This document shows positions 55,261 to 63,721 of a DNA stretch of 64,000 nucleotides, one piece after another. Position numbers and translations under genes: made by a program. Source of the DNA: Mediterraneibacter catenae. Its GTDB lineage: Bacteria; Bacillota; Clostridia; Lachnospirales; Lachnospiraceae. The stretch's first letter is position 1; the number at the start of each line of letters is the position of its first letter. The stretch is taken from positions 62,001-126,000 of the forward strand of contig NZ_VMSO01000007.1 of NCBI RefSeq assembly GCF_008691045.1. Direction: 5' to 3'. The notes under the pieces were generated by a model that had not been told where the DNA came from, searched no databases, and saw only the letters and a list, made by a program, of their open reading frames with translations.

Positions 55261-55491
55261 TTATTCATCAAATTCAAGCACGGCAATATGGAACTTCGGA
55301 GTTTCTTTCAGTTCTTTTACAACACCGCGTCTCGTCTTCAGTCTCTCTGCCTGTTTAAAATTTGCACTCATTCCGAGAGCATGCTCGATCATGTAATAAT
55401 AGGACGAAGGAAGAACACCCTCCGACACATTTACTTCCATGCCTGGTTTGAGCGCTTCTGTATTCTCGATCGTAAATTCCATTGTCCTCAT
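55261..55491 (-). CDS. Small uncharacterised protein (76 aa)
   Basis: A 76-residue protein beginning MRTMEFTIENTEALKPGMEV and ending with an acidic EFDE. The centre reads GVLPSSYYYMIEHALGM, with a basic stretch FKQAERLKTRRGVVKELK. It has no signal or membrane segment. No family recognised. AGAGGAGA precedes the ATG and a terminator follows, so it is a monocistronic or end-of-operon gene, 74 bases after the aldo/keto reductase. Confidence 0.7.
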   Translation of the reverse strand: MRTMEFTIENTEALKPGMEVNVSEGVLPSSYYYMIEHALGMSANFKQAERLKTRRGVVKELKETPKFHIAVLEFDE

Positions 55492-55565
55492 GTGTTGTCT
55501 CCTCTCCCTCGGCTGTCTCTGTCTGGACTAGTACAGCGTTCGATCTTCATGTCAGTATACCTTTC

Positions 55566-56699
55566 TCACGCAAGTTTCTCTGCAAAGTCCGCCATTGCCT
55601 CAGATATCTTGATCTGCTGCGGACAGACAGCCTCGCAGCTCCTGCATCCGATACATGCCCCCGGCTTCTTGTCGTCCTCATAGGAAGAAAGTGCCATCGG
55701 AGCGATAAATCCGCCCTCTGTAAAACAGTGCTCATTGTAAAGCTCGAGCAGTGCCGGGATATCGAGTCCCTGCGGACAGTGACTCACACAATAATGACAT
55801 GCCGTACATGGAAGCGTCTTCTTCTCAAGCATGCTGTCAGCTATTCCGAGCAGCGTCTTCATCTCCTCGTCTTTTAACGGTTTCTCTTCCTCATATGTAC
55901 GGATATTTGCCTGCAGCTGTTCCATATTGGACATTCCGGACAGAACAACTTTAACATCCGGCAGAGACTGTAAGAAGCGGAATGCCCATGCCGGGACATC
56001 CTCATCCGGCCGGAGCTCTTTTAACTTCTGCGTATTCTCGTCTGAGAGTGATGCAAGCTTTCCGCCTCTTAACGGCTCCATCACCCACACCGGAATGCCG
56101 TACTCGCGCAGAAGCTCTACTTTCGCCTTTGCATCCTGGAATGACCAGTCAAGATAATTGATCTGAAGCTGGCAGAATTCCATATCTTTTCCGTATGCTT
56201 CAAGGAAACGCTTGATCACGTCATATTTCCCGTGCGCGGAAAATCCGAGATGCCGGATACGGCCGTTTTTCTTCTGACTGATCAGATAATCATAAGTACC
56301 GTATTTTTCATTATCCAGGTAAGCATCAATATTCATCTCGCAGACATTGTGGAACAGATAGAAATCAAAATACTCTACCTGACATTTCTCTAACTGCTTC
56401 TCAAAGATTTCTTCTGCTTTCCCGAAATTAGAAAGGTCATACCCCGGGAATTTTGTCGCCAGGTAAAATTTGTCTCTCGGATACTTCTTCAGTGCATTTC
56501 CCATTACGATCTCTGACTGGCCGTTGTGATAGCCCCATGCCGTATCATAATAATTGATGCCGTGCTCCATGGCATACGCGACCATCTCTTCCGCTGCCGC
56601 TGCATCGATCCTGCTGTCATCTCCGTCGATCACCGGCAGACGCATCGCGCCCATCCCGAGACCGGAGAGTTTTAAATCCTGAAAATCTCTGTAAATCAT
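55566..56699 (-). CDS. Aldo/keto reductase with C-terminal 4Fe-4S ferredoxin domain
   Basis: A 377-residue protein. Residues ~1-280 are an aldo/keto reductase barrel (YDTAWGYHNGQSE holds the catalytic Asp and Tyr). The C-terminal ~95 residues are ferredoxin-like with two cysteine clusters, CTACHYCVSHCPQ and CIGCRSCEAVCPQ, able to hold two 4Fe-4S clusters. This fused type is common in clostridia and lets reducing equivalents pass through iron-sulfur centres; substrate unknown. A site AAGGAA lies 10 bases before the ATG. Confidence 0.93.
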   Translation of the reverse strand: MIYRDFQDLKLSGLGMGAMRLPVIDGDDSRIDAAAAEEMVAYAMEHGINYYDTAWGYHNGQSEIVMGNALKKYPRDKFYLATKFPGYDLSNFGKAEEIFEKQLEKCQVEYFDFYLFHNVCEMNIDAYLDNEKYGTYDYLISQKKNGRIRHLGFSAHGKYDVIKRFLEAYGKDMEFCQLQINYLDWSFQDAKAKVELLREYGIPVWVMEPLRGGKLASLSDENTQKLKELRPDEDVPAWAFRFLQSLPDVKVVLSGMSNMEQLQANIRTYEEEKPLKDEEMKTLLGIADSMLEKKTLPCTACHYCVSHCPQGLDIPALLELYNEHCFTEGGFIAPMALSSYEDDKKPGACIGCRSCEAVCPQQIKISEAMADFAEKLA

Positions 56700-56916
56700 A
56701 GTCTGTATTCCTTCTTTCCTGAATCTGCGCCGTTTGTGGCAGACGCTTTTCCTAATATTTCCATATCTATTATATCCGGTTATTTTCTTTCTGTCTAATA
56801 CGCGATAGGTATGGCAAGGTATTCATTTTTTCTATGGATATAAAGTTTTAGCAGTCATGTTCTCTGAAAAGATCATTCGGGAAATGCTCTTCTGTATATC
56901 GCAAACTTCATATACA

Positions 56917-57408
56917 TCACATCTCGATCACAAAATGATCTTCTTCCGGATAATCCACGACCGTACAGTCATTTGCATATGTACACTCCGGAAGGATGAT
57001 CATCGCCTGCAGCTCCTCCGCATGCACCGGAAGCGGAGCGAGATGCCAGATCGCCGTATTGATCTTGACAAGAGTTCCTTTCGGCACGATAAACGCTTTT
57101 GTAAGTTCCGGTACCGGTGTCCCCGCAGAAGCCGGCGCCACATGCAGGATCATATCGTCATTGATCGGCAGGATGATCTCCGGTGTGGTCGTATGATACT
57201 CGGCCTGCGTGATCTTCATCACTTCCGGCTTCTTCACGAGAATCGGGGAAAATGCTGCTCTGGTCATGTATGACTCTGTCATCCGATCCGGAAAGAAACG
57301 ATGGAGTTCTCCGTTCAGTGAATACCCGGAAGGCTCTGTCATATTATAAAAGGTTCCGTATGGAGCATATGCTTCGTGTGTCAGTGGTTCTGCTTTGATC
57401 GTTCTCAT
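56917..57408 (-). CDS. Ureidoglycolate lyase-like cupin protein (AllA family)
   Basis: A 163-residue cupin-fold protein. AYAPYGTFYNM near the start, then TQAEYHTTTPEIILPINDDMILHVAPAS (split by position ~70-95) and FIVPKGTLVKINTAIWHLAPLPV match the ureidoglycolate lyase family, whose reaction splits ureidoglycolate into glyoxylate and urea. No other allantoin or purine degradation gene is adjacent, so the native substrate is uncertain. AAAGGAG precedes the ATG. Confidence 0.8.
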   Translation of the reverse strand: MRTIKAEPLTHEAYAPYGTFYNMTEPSGYSLNGELHRFFPDRMTESYMTRAAFSPILVKKPEVMKITQAEYHTTTPEIILPINDDMILHVAPASAGTPVPELTKAFIVPKGTLVKINTAIWHLAPLPVHAEELQAMIILPECTYANDCTVVDYPEEDHFVIEM

Positions 57409-57536
57409 AGACTGTCTCTCCTTTTATGATTTATTTCGTATGGCATTATTATATCGCATGAAAATACGGACTGTCCACATCCTTTTGTGTACAGTCCGCT
57501 GCCCCATTCTGATTTTAATATATTCTTTTTCCGGTT

Positions 57537-57740
57537 TCACTTGATATCCAGTTCGATCGGTTCGTCCAGATGTTCTGAGACATATTTTCCGTTCTTTTTC
57601 CTCTGCCGCACGCACTCGGTCAGCAGGTATTCGATCTGTCCGTTGACCGAGCGGAAATCATCTTCTGCCCAGGCTGCAATGGCATCGTACAGCTTGGCGG
57701 ACAGCCGGAGCGGAACCTGTTTCTTTTTCTGATCTGCCAT
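57537..57740 (-). CDS. Ribbon-helix-helix (Arc-like) DNA-binding protein
   Basis: A 67-residue protein: [18 protein letters not shown] (strand then helix), [15 protein letters not shown] (second helix), basic N-terminus KKK. This is the Arc/MetJ-type fold that binds operator repeats as dimers. It lies 22 bases after the SPFH gene on the same strand and is probably co-transcribed, suggesting autoregulation of the pair. No toxin gene is adjacent. Ribosome site GGAAAAGAG is moderate. Confidence 0.88.
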   Translation of the reverse strand: MADQKKKQVPLRLSAKLYDAIAAWAEDDFRSVNGQIEYLLTECVRQRKKNGKYVSEHLDEPIELDIK

Positions 57741-57762
57741 ATCTGTTCTCTTTTCCTGAATC

Positions 57763-58788
57763 TTAATACAGACTTCCGGAGTTCACGATTGGCTGGGCAT
57801 CCCGATTGCCGCAGAGTACGACGAGCAGATTCGACACCATAGCAGCCTTACGTTCCTCATCCAGTTCCACTACACCCTTTTCATTCAGTCGGTCCAAAGC
57901 CATCTCCACCATACCTACAGCTCCGTCTACGATCATCTTTCTCGCATCTATAACTGCAGATGCCTGCTGTCTCTGGAGCATCACGGCAGCGATCTCAGGA
58001 GCATATGCCAGGTAAGTAATTCTTGCCTCGATCACTTCGATCCCAGCCTCCTCAACTCTCTTCTGGATTTCATCGCGGATCCTTGCTGCTACGATCTCGC
58101 TGGATCCTCTTAAACTTCCCTCGTCAGCGATGCCGTCGCCTGTGGTATCCACATTCGGCGCCACATCATAGGGGTAGATCCGTACGATATTGCGCAGGGC
58201 CGTGTCACACTGCAGAGAGAGATACTCCTTGTAGTTGTCCACATTAAACACTGCCTTTGCCGTGTCTACTACCCGCCACATGACCGCGATCCCGATCTCC
58301 ACCGGATTGCCAAGACAGTCGTTGATTTTCTGCCGGTTATTGTTGAGTGTCATGATCTTCAGCGAAATTTTTTTACTCGACAGGTCCACCTCTGTCTTTC
58401 CCCCATTGAGAGCCAGGGACAAAGCGGATTTCTGACCCGCACCATTGTCCACATCCCCACTCTGGTGCAGATGGGTGGACGCCGCAGGATTCACACTTGA
58501 AGAAAAAGGATTTACAAAATAAAATCCTTCATTTTTCAAAGTACCCGTATACTTTCCGAACAATGTCAATACGAGAGCCTCCTGGGGTTTCAGGATACGA
58601 AGTCCGCAGTACGGGATCCATCCTATGCAAAGCCATACAATACTTACTACCAGCAGTACCGGGCTTTTGTCATCCGCGATCATCATGCCGCCAAAAATAC
58701 AGCCTGCAACAGCTGCCAGATACACAAGTGTCGTCAGGACAAGGACGATCATACCGTTCTTTCTATGCTGCAATATCTTTTCTTCCAT
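57763..58788 (-). CDS. SPFH/band-7 (flotillin-like) membrane protein
   Basis: A 341-residue protein with two N-terminal membrane helices ([23 protein letters not shown]-like and [18 protein letters not shown]), then a band-7 domain ([21 protein letters not shown]), a coiled/helix region and [34 protein letters not shown], typical of SPFH proteins. These proteins organise membrane domains or scaffold proteases. The C-terminal part ends without a known catalytic domain. GAGGAGG precedes the ATG. It is followed by the ribbon-helix-helix gene and preceded by a promoter with an overlapping double repeat. Confidence 0.9.
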   Translation of the reverse strand: MEEKILQHRKNGMIVLVLTTLVYLAAVAGCIFGGMMIADDKSPVLLVVSIVWLCIGWIPYCGLRILKPQEALVLTLFGKYTGTLKNEGFYFVNPFSSSVNPAASTHLHQSGDVDNGAGQKSALSLALNGGKTEVDLSSKKISLKIMTLNNNRQKINDCLGNPVEIGIAVMWRVVDTAKAVFNVDNYKEYLSLQCDTALRNIVRIYPYDVAPNVDTTGDGIADEGSLRGSSEIVAARIRDEIQKRVEEAGIEVIEARITYLAYAPEIAAVMLQRQQASAVIDARKMIVDGAVGMVEMALDRLNEKGVVELDEERKAAMVSNLLVVLCGNRDAQPIVNSGSLY

Positions 58789-58821
58789 AAATCATTCCTC
58801 CTCACGCAGAATCATCTTTTT

Positions 58822-58860
58822 TGATATCAATATGATATCATTTTGTATTCTTATTGTAAA
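58822..58860 (-). promoter_or_regulatory. Promoter and operator-like double repeat for SPFH-RHH pair
   Basis: On the minus strand TTTACA (58855-58860), a 17-base spacer and TATCAT (58832-58837) form a promoter. The -10 lies within two identical copies of the self-complementary TGATATCA (58822-58829 and 58833-58840) three bases apart. Tandem short palindromes over a -10 fit binding by two dimers of an Arc-type protein. Confidence 0.75.
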
Positions 58861-58895
58861 GAGGTTTGACACAATTTGTCAGCCACAAATTTTCT

Positions 58896-59513
58896 CTAGC
58901 GTATGAAGTTCGTATGACAGGCCGGCTCTTTCTCAGGCAGGCCGTACTTCTCTTTGCCCAGTGCAATGCTCTTCATAAGGAATGACATATTTCTTGCCAG
59001 TGTCCGCATCGTCTGAAGGCCTTCTGCATCCTGCTGTGCCTCCCCAGGCTCTCTGCCGTGGATACTGTTCCAGTACTGACTGGATGCCACCGGCATGCCG
59101 CAGATCGTAAAATACTTATTCAACTCGTCGAAAGTTGCGGAGAGTCCGCCTCTTCTCGCTGCCACAACGCTGGCGCCCACTTTCATCGTCTTATCAAAAT
59201 GTGTGCTGTAGAACAGTCTGTCAAGGAAAGCAATCAGTGTCGCATTTGCCGATGCATAATACACAGGACTTGCCACCACAATGCCATCACATTCTTCGAA
59301 TTTCGGAGCGGTCTCGTTTACAAGATCGTTAAAGACACATTTTCCCTTTTCAAAACAAGAATGGCAGGCAATGCATCCTCTGATATCCTTATTACCCACA
59401 TGTACGATCTCTGTCTCAATCCCTTCTCCGGCAAAGATCTGCTCCATCTCATGCAGGGCAATGTAAGTGTTCCCTTTGGCATGAGGACTTCCGTTGATCA
59501 TTAATACTTTCAT
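58896..59513 (-). CDS. Flavodoxin-fold NAD(P)H-dependent FMN reductase / iron-sulfur flavoprotein
   Basis: A 205-residue flavodoxin-like protein. The phosphate loop GSPHAKGNT is at ~8-16. A compact cysteine motif CIACHSCFEKGKC (CxxCxxCx5C) matches iron-sulfur flavoproteins that bind one 4Fe-4S cluster next to FMN. VASPVYYASAN is the family's second flavin loop. It likely moves electrons, e.g. in oxygen or quinone detoxification. GGAGG precedes the ATG. It is monocistronic, between the GH32 gene and the SPFH promoter. Confidence 0.88.
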   Translation of the reverse strand: MKVLMINGSPHAKGNTYIALHEMEQIFAGEGIETEIVHVGNKDIRGCIACHSCFEKGKCVFNDLVNETAPKFEECDGIVVASPVYYASANATLIAFLDRLFYSTHFDKTMKVGASVVAARRGGLSATFDELNKYFTICGMPVASSQYWNSIHGREPGEAQQDAEGLQTMRTLARNMSFLMKSIALGKEKYGLPEKEPACHTNFIR

Positions 59514-59554
59514 CTCTGTTCCTCCTTCCGCATTAAATTATATCTCCGCAGACA

Positions 59555-61051
59555 TCAGATTGCAAGAATCCTGCATCTGCCGTCCGCCGCAAGGTTTCTG
59601 TCCTTTTTATCCAGGTAGATCCTGGTTGTAAATACAGTCTCTCCTCCATTTACAAAAACTTCTACGATCGAGCTGTCGATCAGTACGAACAGTTCTTCTA
59701 CCCGATCCTCCACACGACCGATACGCACTCTCCTTCCGCCGCCACATATAGATGGCTGTCCGTCACGGTTAAGGAATGTAAGCTCCACCTTGTTGCCCGC
59801 CACACGAACAGTCAGTCCGTTGTCCTCCTGCCCGATAAGCAAGCACCTTTCTCCGCCGGCAATTCCGTCTTCTTTGACCGCCACCGCCTGATCCGCCCAG
59901 TGATATTTCCTATACTTTCCATCTGCTTTGTCTGCTGCCACATCCTTCCACGGGAGATTCGACAGCTCACTGACCGGTTTCCTGAATATCTTTCCACTGT
60001 GATATACCAGCTCAGTGGGGAGTGTCAGGCAGTGCTGCCAGCCGTTTTCCACAGAAAGATTGCGATGCGCATTCTCTGTATCCGGTACGCCGGCCCAGCC
60101 GATCAGGATCCTTCTGCCGTCCTCAGTCTCAAAGCTCTGCGGTGCATAAAAATCAAATCCCATATCCCATTCTCTGAAGGTGTCTTCGGGATCCCACTCC
60201 CGGAACACAGAGTCTATTTTCGCTGTTATACCGACAGGCAGGATAGAATAACCTGACTGGTAGATATTCTGGTATTTCTCTTCCCCGGCCGGAAGTCCCT
60301 GAGGGCAGTATGACAATACCCTTGTACCGCTCAATACGAAAATATCCGGACACTCCCACATATAGCCGAACTTTTTATCAGGCACCAGCTCACTCCAAAG
60401 GCTCCAATTCTTCTTATCCTGTGACATATAGATCAGGACGCCGCCCCTGTCACTGCGCTCTCCTTCCTTGTCCCAAGCTCTGGCACGGGCCCCCAGTACC
60501 ATGTAGTATGTTCCTTCTTCTTTCCATACTTTCGGGTCTCTTACATGCCGGGTAATATTTTCCGGATAGTCCTCCGCGCCGAGAAGTTTTGTTTTCCCGG
60601 ACATATGCTGCCCATCATCGGATTCTGTCAGTATCTGAGTAGAAATCCTGCCGGAATCAATATAATCGTAATTTCCCGGCAGCTTCACATTGCCAGTATA
60701 GAACAGATACATATGATCGTTTTCAATGAGGGCAGAACCGGAATAGACCCCGCCTGCATCCTCCGGAATGTCTGTCGTAAGCACTGGTTCCTTATACTCC
60801 CAGTGAAGGAGGTCTGTACTTGTACAATGTCCCCAGTATCCACCACCGCCGTGTACACTTAAGGGCGAGTACTGGAAATAAGCATGATAGATCCCCCTGA
60901 ACTGACACAAGCCATTGGGATCATTAAGCCATCCGACCGGCGGCATAATATGATATCGTGTACGGAAAGGACAGTTGTTTACTGTCCTCTCCATCTTCTT
61001 TAATTCTTCCCTTTCCTGCCGGAATCTGTTTTTCTGAATTTCACTTTCCAT
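59555..61051 (-). CDS. scrB: Sucrose-6-phosphate hydrolase / GH32 beta-fructosidase
   Basis: A ~498-residue GH32 enzyme, no signal peptide, so cytoplasmic. The nucleophile is in GWLNDPNGL, the transition-state Asp in RDPKVW, and the acid/base Glu in MWECPD. It hydrolyses sucrose-6-phosphate delivered by the PTS permease encoded upstream. The preferred ATG follows AGAGGG; a GTG five codons upstream overlaps the stop of the residual IIA remnant (GTGA). scrB is assigned by context; a different fructoside substrate is possible. Confidence 0.9.
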   Translation of the reverse strand: MESEIQKNRFRQEREELKKMERTVNNCPFRTRYHIMPPVGWLNDPNGLCQFRGIYHAYFQYSPLSVHGGGGYWGHCTSTDLLHWEYKEPVLTTDIPEDAGGVYSGSALIENDHMYLFYTGNVKLPGNYDYIDSGRISTQILTESDDGQHMSGKTKLLGAEDYPENITRHVRDPKVWKEEGTYYMVLGARARAWDKEGERSDRGGVLIYMSQDKKNWSLWSELVPDKKFGYMWECPDIFVLSGTRVLSYCPQGLPAGEEKYQNIYQSGYSILPVGITAKIDSVFREWDPEDTFREWDMGFDFYAPQSFETEDGRRILIGWAGVPDTENAHRNLSVENGWQHCLTLPTELVYHSGKIFRKPVSELSNLPWKDVAADKADGKYRKYHWADQAVAVKEDGIAGGERCLLIGQEDNGLTVRVAGNKVELTFLNRDGQPSICGGGRRVRIGRVEDRVEELFVLIDSSIVEVFVNGGETVFTTRIYLDKKDRNLAADGRCRILAI

Positions 61052-61062
61052 AGCGGTCCCTC

Positions 61063-61173
61063 TCACTTTGTGATCACTGCGATCTTCTCTCCTGCTTTGA
61101 CCGTATGTTCCGGTTCTCTGTCGATGTGAGCACCGTCTACCGGTTCTGTAAAGATCAGGCAGGCGGAAGTATC
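61063..61173 (-). pseudogene. Out-of-frame remnant of a PTS EIIA domain C-terminus
   Basis: In a different frame from the PTS gene, and directly overlapping its end, 36 codons encode DTSACLIFTEPVDGAHIDRE, a short acidic stretch and VKAGEKIAVITK, then a stop just before the GH32 start. This matches the end of the glucose-family IIA domain normally fused to sucrose-type EIIBC. The bulk of IIA (~120 residues, with the phosphorylated His) is gone. The codons CTT CCG CCT GCC are shared by the PTS end and the remnant, consistent with deletion at a short repeat. Confidence 0.75.
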
Positions 61174-62585
61174 ATATTCTTCCGGTCAAATCCGATTCCC
61201 AGAACAAATGCAAAGAGGAATCCTGCTGCCAGGGCGATCACATGTGCAATGATATAGTTTACGTATCCGTTATTTGCCGGATCAGCAAGTGCGATGCCAG
61301 GCACTACTGTTGTCCCGAATCCGAGCGCCGCCAGATCTGTAAAGTAGACAACTGCACCTCCGATGGCGCCGCCAATACATCCTCCGATCAGCGGATAACG
61401 GTACCGCAGGTTTACACCGAACAAAGCTGGCTCCGTAATTCCAAAGAGAACCGAAATAAAGCTGGGGATACATAACTCTTTCGCTTTCGCTTCTTTTATA
61501 TTTCTTGCAAGGTAACCAAGAACTGCTCCACCCTGCGCGATGATTGCTACAGACATCAGGGGATTCAGGAAATTCCGTCCTGTATCAACCAGAAGCTGTG
61601 ACTCGATTGCCCCGAACACATGATGAAGTCCGGTAATGACGATAAGCTGCTGTACGCCTGAGAACGCCGCATAACCGATCACTCCCAGATGCTGTGTCAT
61701 CCATACGAGCACCGCCGTGATCCCGTTTGCAAGTCCTCTTCCCACCGGTCCTATGATCATGAACAACAGGAAAGAGCTGACCAGAGTGGTGAGCAGCGGG
61801 GATACAAGCAGCCGGATCACCTCCGGAACTTTCTTTTCAAAGAAAATGTCCAGTTTTGCCGTCACAATACCAATCAGCAATGCCACGATAATACCGCCCT
61901 GGAAACCGATCAGATCAACCGGAATCCCGAAGATATGAAGCGTCGTCACTTCCACTGTCCCCTGTGCCGCCGCGCTGGCATCGGCAAGAGAATTGGTCAG
62001 CATGATACAGCCGATCACAATACCCATGATCGGGCGCCCGCCGAATCGCTTAACTGTGCTGTAAGCTACACACAGAGGAAGGAATCCGAAAATGGCTCCT
62101 GATGAAATATTAATGAGTCTTGACAGTCCGTACAATGTATCATTATTCTGAACGAAATCAATGTTGCCGAGCACACTGGAAAGTCCGGTCAGAAGAGCTG
62201 CAGCAAGGATTCCCGGCATGATCTCGATAAATACATCCGAGAGAGCTTTTACCGCCCTCTGCAAAGGATTCATGCGCTTGTTTGCCTTGGTCTTCAGATC
62301 ACCGAGACTCATGCTGTCCATATGCAGGGAATCGGCCAGCACCTGGCACACATCATTTACAAGTCCTGCTCCGAAGATGATCTGCAGCTGGTCTCCCGCA
62401 ACAAACACACCCTTTACAAGGTCTACATCCTCAATAGCGTGAATGTCCGCCTTGTCGTTATCCTCCAGCACAAGGCGCAGACGTGTAGCACAGTGTGCGA
62501 TCCCAAGGATATTGCTTTTGCCGCCCGCAAGACGGGTGAGTTCTGATGCTATATTCTCATAGCGTTTTCTTTTTTCAGCATCCAT
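61155..62585 (-). CDS. scrA: Sucrose-type PTS permease, EIIBC only
   Basis: A 476-residue permease. The N-terminal IIB domain carries the phosphorylated Cys in GIAHCATRLRLVLED (~residue 32); the IIC domain has ~8-10 helices with GLHHVFGAIESQLL and FISVLFGITEPALFGVNLRYRYPL, typical of the glucose/sucrose superfamily. The C-terminus stops at KNMILPPA, exactly where relatives continue into a IIA domain; the lost domain's remnant lies just after. Phosphoryl transfer must use another IIA in trans. GGGAGG precedes the ATG. Sugar specificity is inferred from GH32 linkage. Confidence 0.92.
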   Translation of the reverse strand: MDAEKRKRYENIASELTRLAGGKSNILGIAHCATRLRLVLEDNDKADIHAIEDVDLVKGVFVAGDQLQIIFGAGLVNDVCQVLADSLHMDSMSLGDLKTKANKRMNPLQRAVKALSDVFIEIMPGILAAALLTGLSSVLGNIDFVQNNDTLYGLSRLINISSGAIFGFLPLCVAYSTVKRFGGRPIMGIVIGCIMLTNSLADASAAAQGTVEVTTLHIFGIPVDLIGFQGGIIVALLIGIVTAKLDIFFEKKVPEVIRLLVSPLLTTLVSSFLLFMIIGPVGRGLANGITAVLVWMTQHLGVIGYAAFSGVQQLIVITGLHHVFGAIESQLLVDTGRNFLNPLMSVAIIAQGGAVLGYLARNIKEAKAKELCIPSFISVLFGITEPALFGVNLRYRYPLIGGCIGGAIGGAVVYFTDLAALGFGTTVVPGIALADPANNGYVNYIIAHVIALAAGFLFAFVLGIGFDRKNMILPPA

Positions 62586-62655
62586 TTTTCAGATACCTCC
62601 CATTTTATTCAATCCTTTATAAGTATCTGCATGCATATTGTATCTACCGCGGCAC

Positions 62656-62761
62656 CGGTTACAGCCATCCTGTAACCGCCATGAACAAATGCTGTTTCAT
62701 TTGTTCTTGCAATTACTATTATACTGGAATATAGTTTATATTATATAGACAAATGTTGTCT
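62656..62761. promoter_or_regulatory. Operator cluster between PTS gene and AraC regulator
   Basis: The 211-base divergent region has three dyads: CGGTTACA/TGTAACCG (62656-62678), AACAAATG/CATTTGTT (62684-62705) and AGACAA/TTGTCT (62747-62761). The motif ACAAATG, or its complement, recurs at 62685, 62699 and 62749, with looser copies at ~62770 and 62782. A good -10 (TATAAT, minus strand) for the PTS gene lies near 62740 without a matching -35, as expected for an activator-dependent promoter. Confidence 0.6.
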
Positions 62762-62796
62762 AACTATACAGATTTGTTGGCATTTGGGAGAGGGAT

Positions 62797-63615
62797 ATGA
62801 AAGACTATATATTTTCTAATGATTTTTCGAGAAACTTGGACGCCATGATCTATACATGCGGATATGAAACATGTGAGCCGTCCCACAGCTACGGCCCTGT
62901 GGTCCGAAGCGGATATCTGATCCACTATATTCTGGGCGGAAAGGGAATCTATAAGACGGACGGGAACATCTATCAGCTCTCCGAGGGAGACGCATTTCTG
63001 ATCCGTCCGAATACGCTCATTTACTACGAAGCGGACAAATATCATCCATGGACCTACACATGGATCGGATTTCAGGGAATTAAGATTGAACAGTACTTAA
63101 AAAGAACATCTCTTCTGGAAACACCTTATTTCCACTATGGGAAAGACGACCGGGTGAGACTCTGCCACGAGAAGATGTTCGAGGCGTACAAACTGCCCGA
63201 GAACCGGGATCTGATGATGAACAGCATCCTGTATGAATATCTTTACTTATTGGCAAGCAAATTCCCCCGCAAATCTATCCCTCCGAAGGAAAAGAAAATC
63301 TCCTATGTAGAAGAAGCGCTCCGGTACATCGAAAACAATTATGCCCACACGGTCAACATTCAAGTCATTGCGGACCATTTGAATATTGAACGTACTTACC
63401 TTTACCGGCTGTTCAAGGACATTACGGGAACGTCTCCACAAGAATACCTGCTGGACTACCGGATCAGACGGGCGTGCTCGCTTCTGAAAGAAACAGACCT
63501 TCCGATCAGTGATATCGCCAGATCTGTAGGATATGACGATGCTCTGTATTTTTCAAGGCTCTTTAAGCAGAAGAAAGGGCAGACACCTACACAATATCGC
63601 AAGACAATGGTCTAA
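62797..63615 (+). CDS. AraC-family transcriptional regulator
   Basis: A 272-residue regulator. The N-terminal cupin sensor domain (LIHYILGGKGIYKTDGNIYQL) should bind the inducing sugar or sugar phosphate; the C-terminal ~100 residues hold two helix-turn-helix motifs (HTVNIQVIADHLNIERTYLYRLF and PISDIARSVGYDDALYFSRLF) and end QTPTQYRKT. It is divergent from the PTS/GH32 operon, so it most likely activates it. ATG follows GGGAGAGGG. A shared terminator follows. Confidence 0.93.
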   Translation: MKDYIFSNDFSRNLDAMIYTCGYETCEPSHSYGPVVRSGYLIHYILGGKGIYKTDGNIYQLSEGDAFLIRPNTLIYYEADKYHPWTYTWIGFQGIKIEQYLKRTSLLETPYFHYGKDDRVRLCHEKMFEAYKLPENRDLMMNSILYEYLYLLASKFPRKSIPPKEKKISYVEEALRYIENNYAHTVNIQVIADHLNIERTYLYRLFKDITGTSPQEYLLDYRIRRACSLLKETDLPISDIARSVGYDDALYFSRLFKQKKGQTPTQYRKTMV

Positions 63616-63658
63616 AAATAATCTATTCTGCTCCCCAATTAGAATTCCGATTTCCTAT

Positions 63659-63708
63659 GAAAAAGACCGCATTGGCTTTCTATAACTGTAGCCAGTGCGA
63701 CCTTTTCA
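63659..63708. terminator. Bidirectional terminator between AraC gene and DUF4160-like gene
   Basis: Arms GACCGCATTGGCT and AGCCAGTGCGACC (G-U and one mismatch) with a ~12-base loop; A residues precede and T residues follow, so the RNA hairpin has a U-run on either strand. It lies between two convergent genes. Confidence 0.7.
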
Positions 63709-63721
63709 TTTGTATAATGTT

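Noticed and set aside
56700-56916. Possible small gene or regulatory element between the aldo/keto reductase and the AllA-like gene
   Set aside because: No ribosome site, hairpin or convincing promoter was seen in this ~217-bp gap.
57537-57740. Antitoxin of a toxin-antitoxin pair
   Set aside because: No toxin gene is adjacent; the partner is a full-length SPFH protein. A regulator of that gene is more likely.
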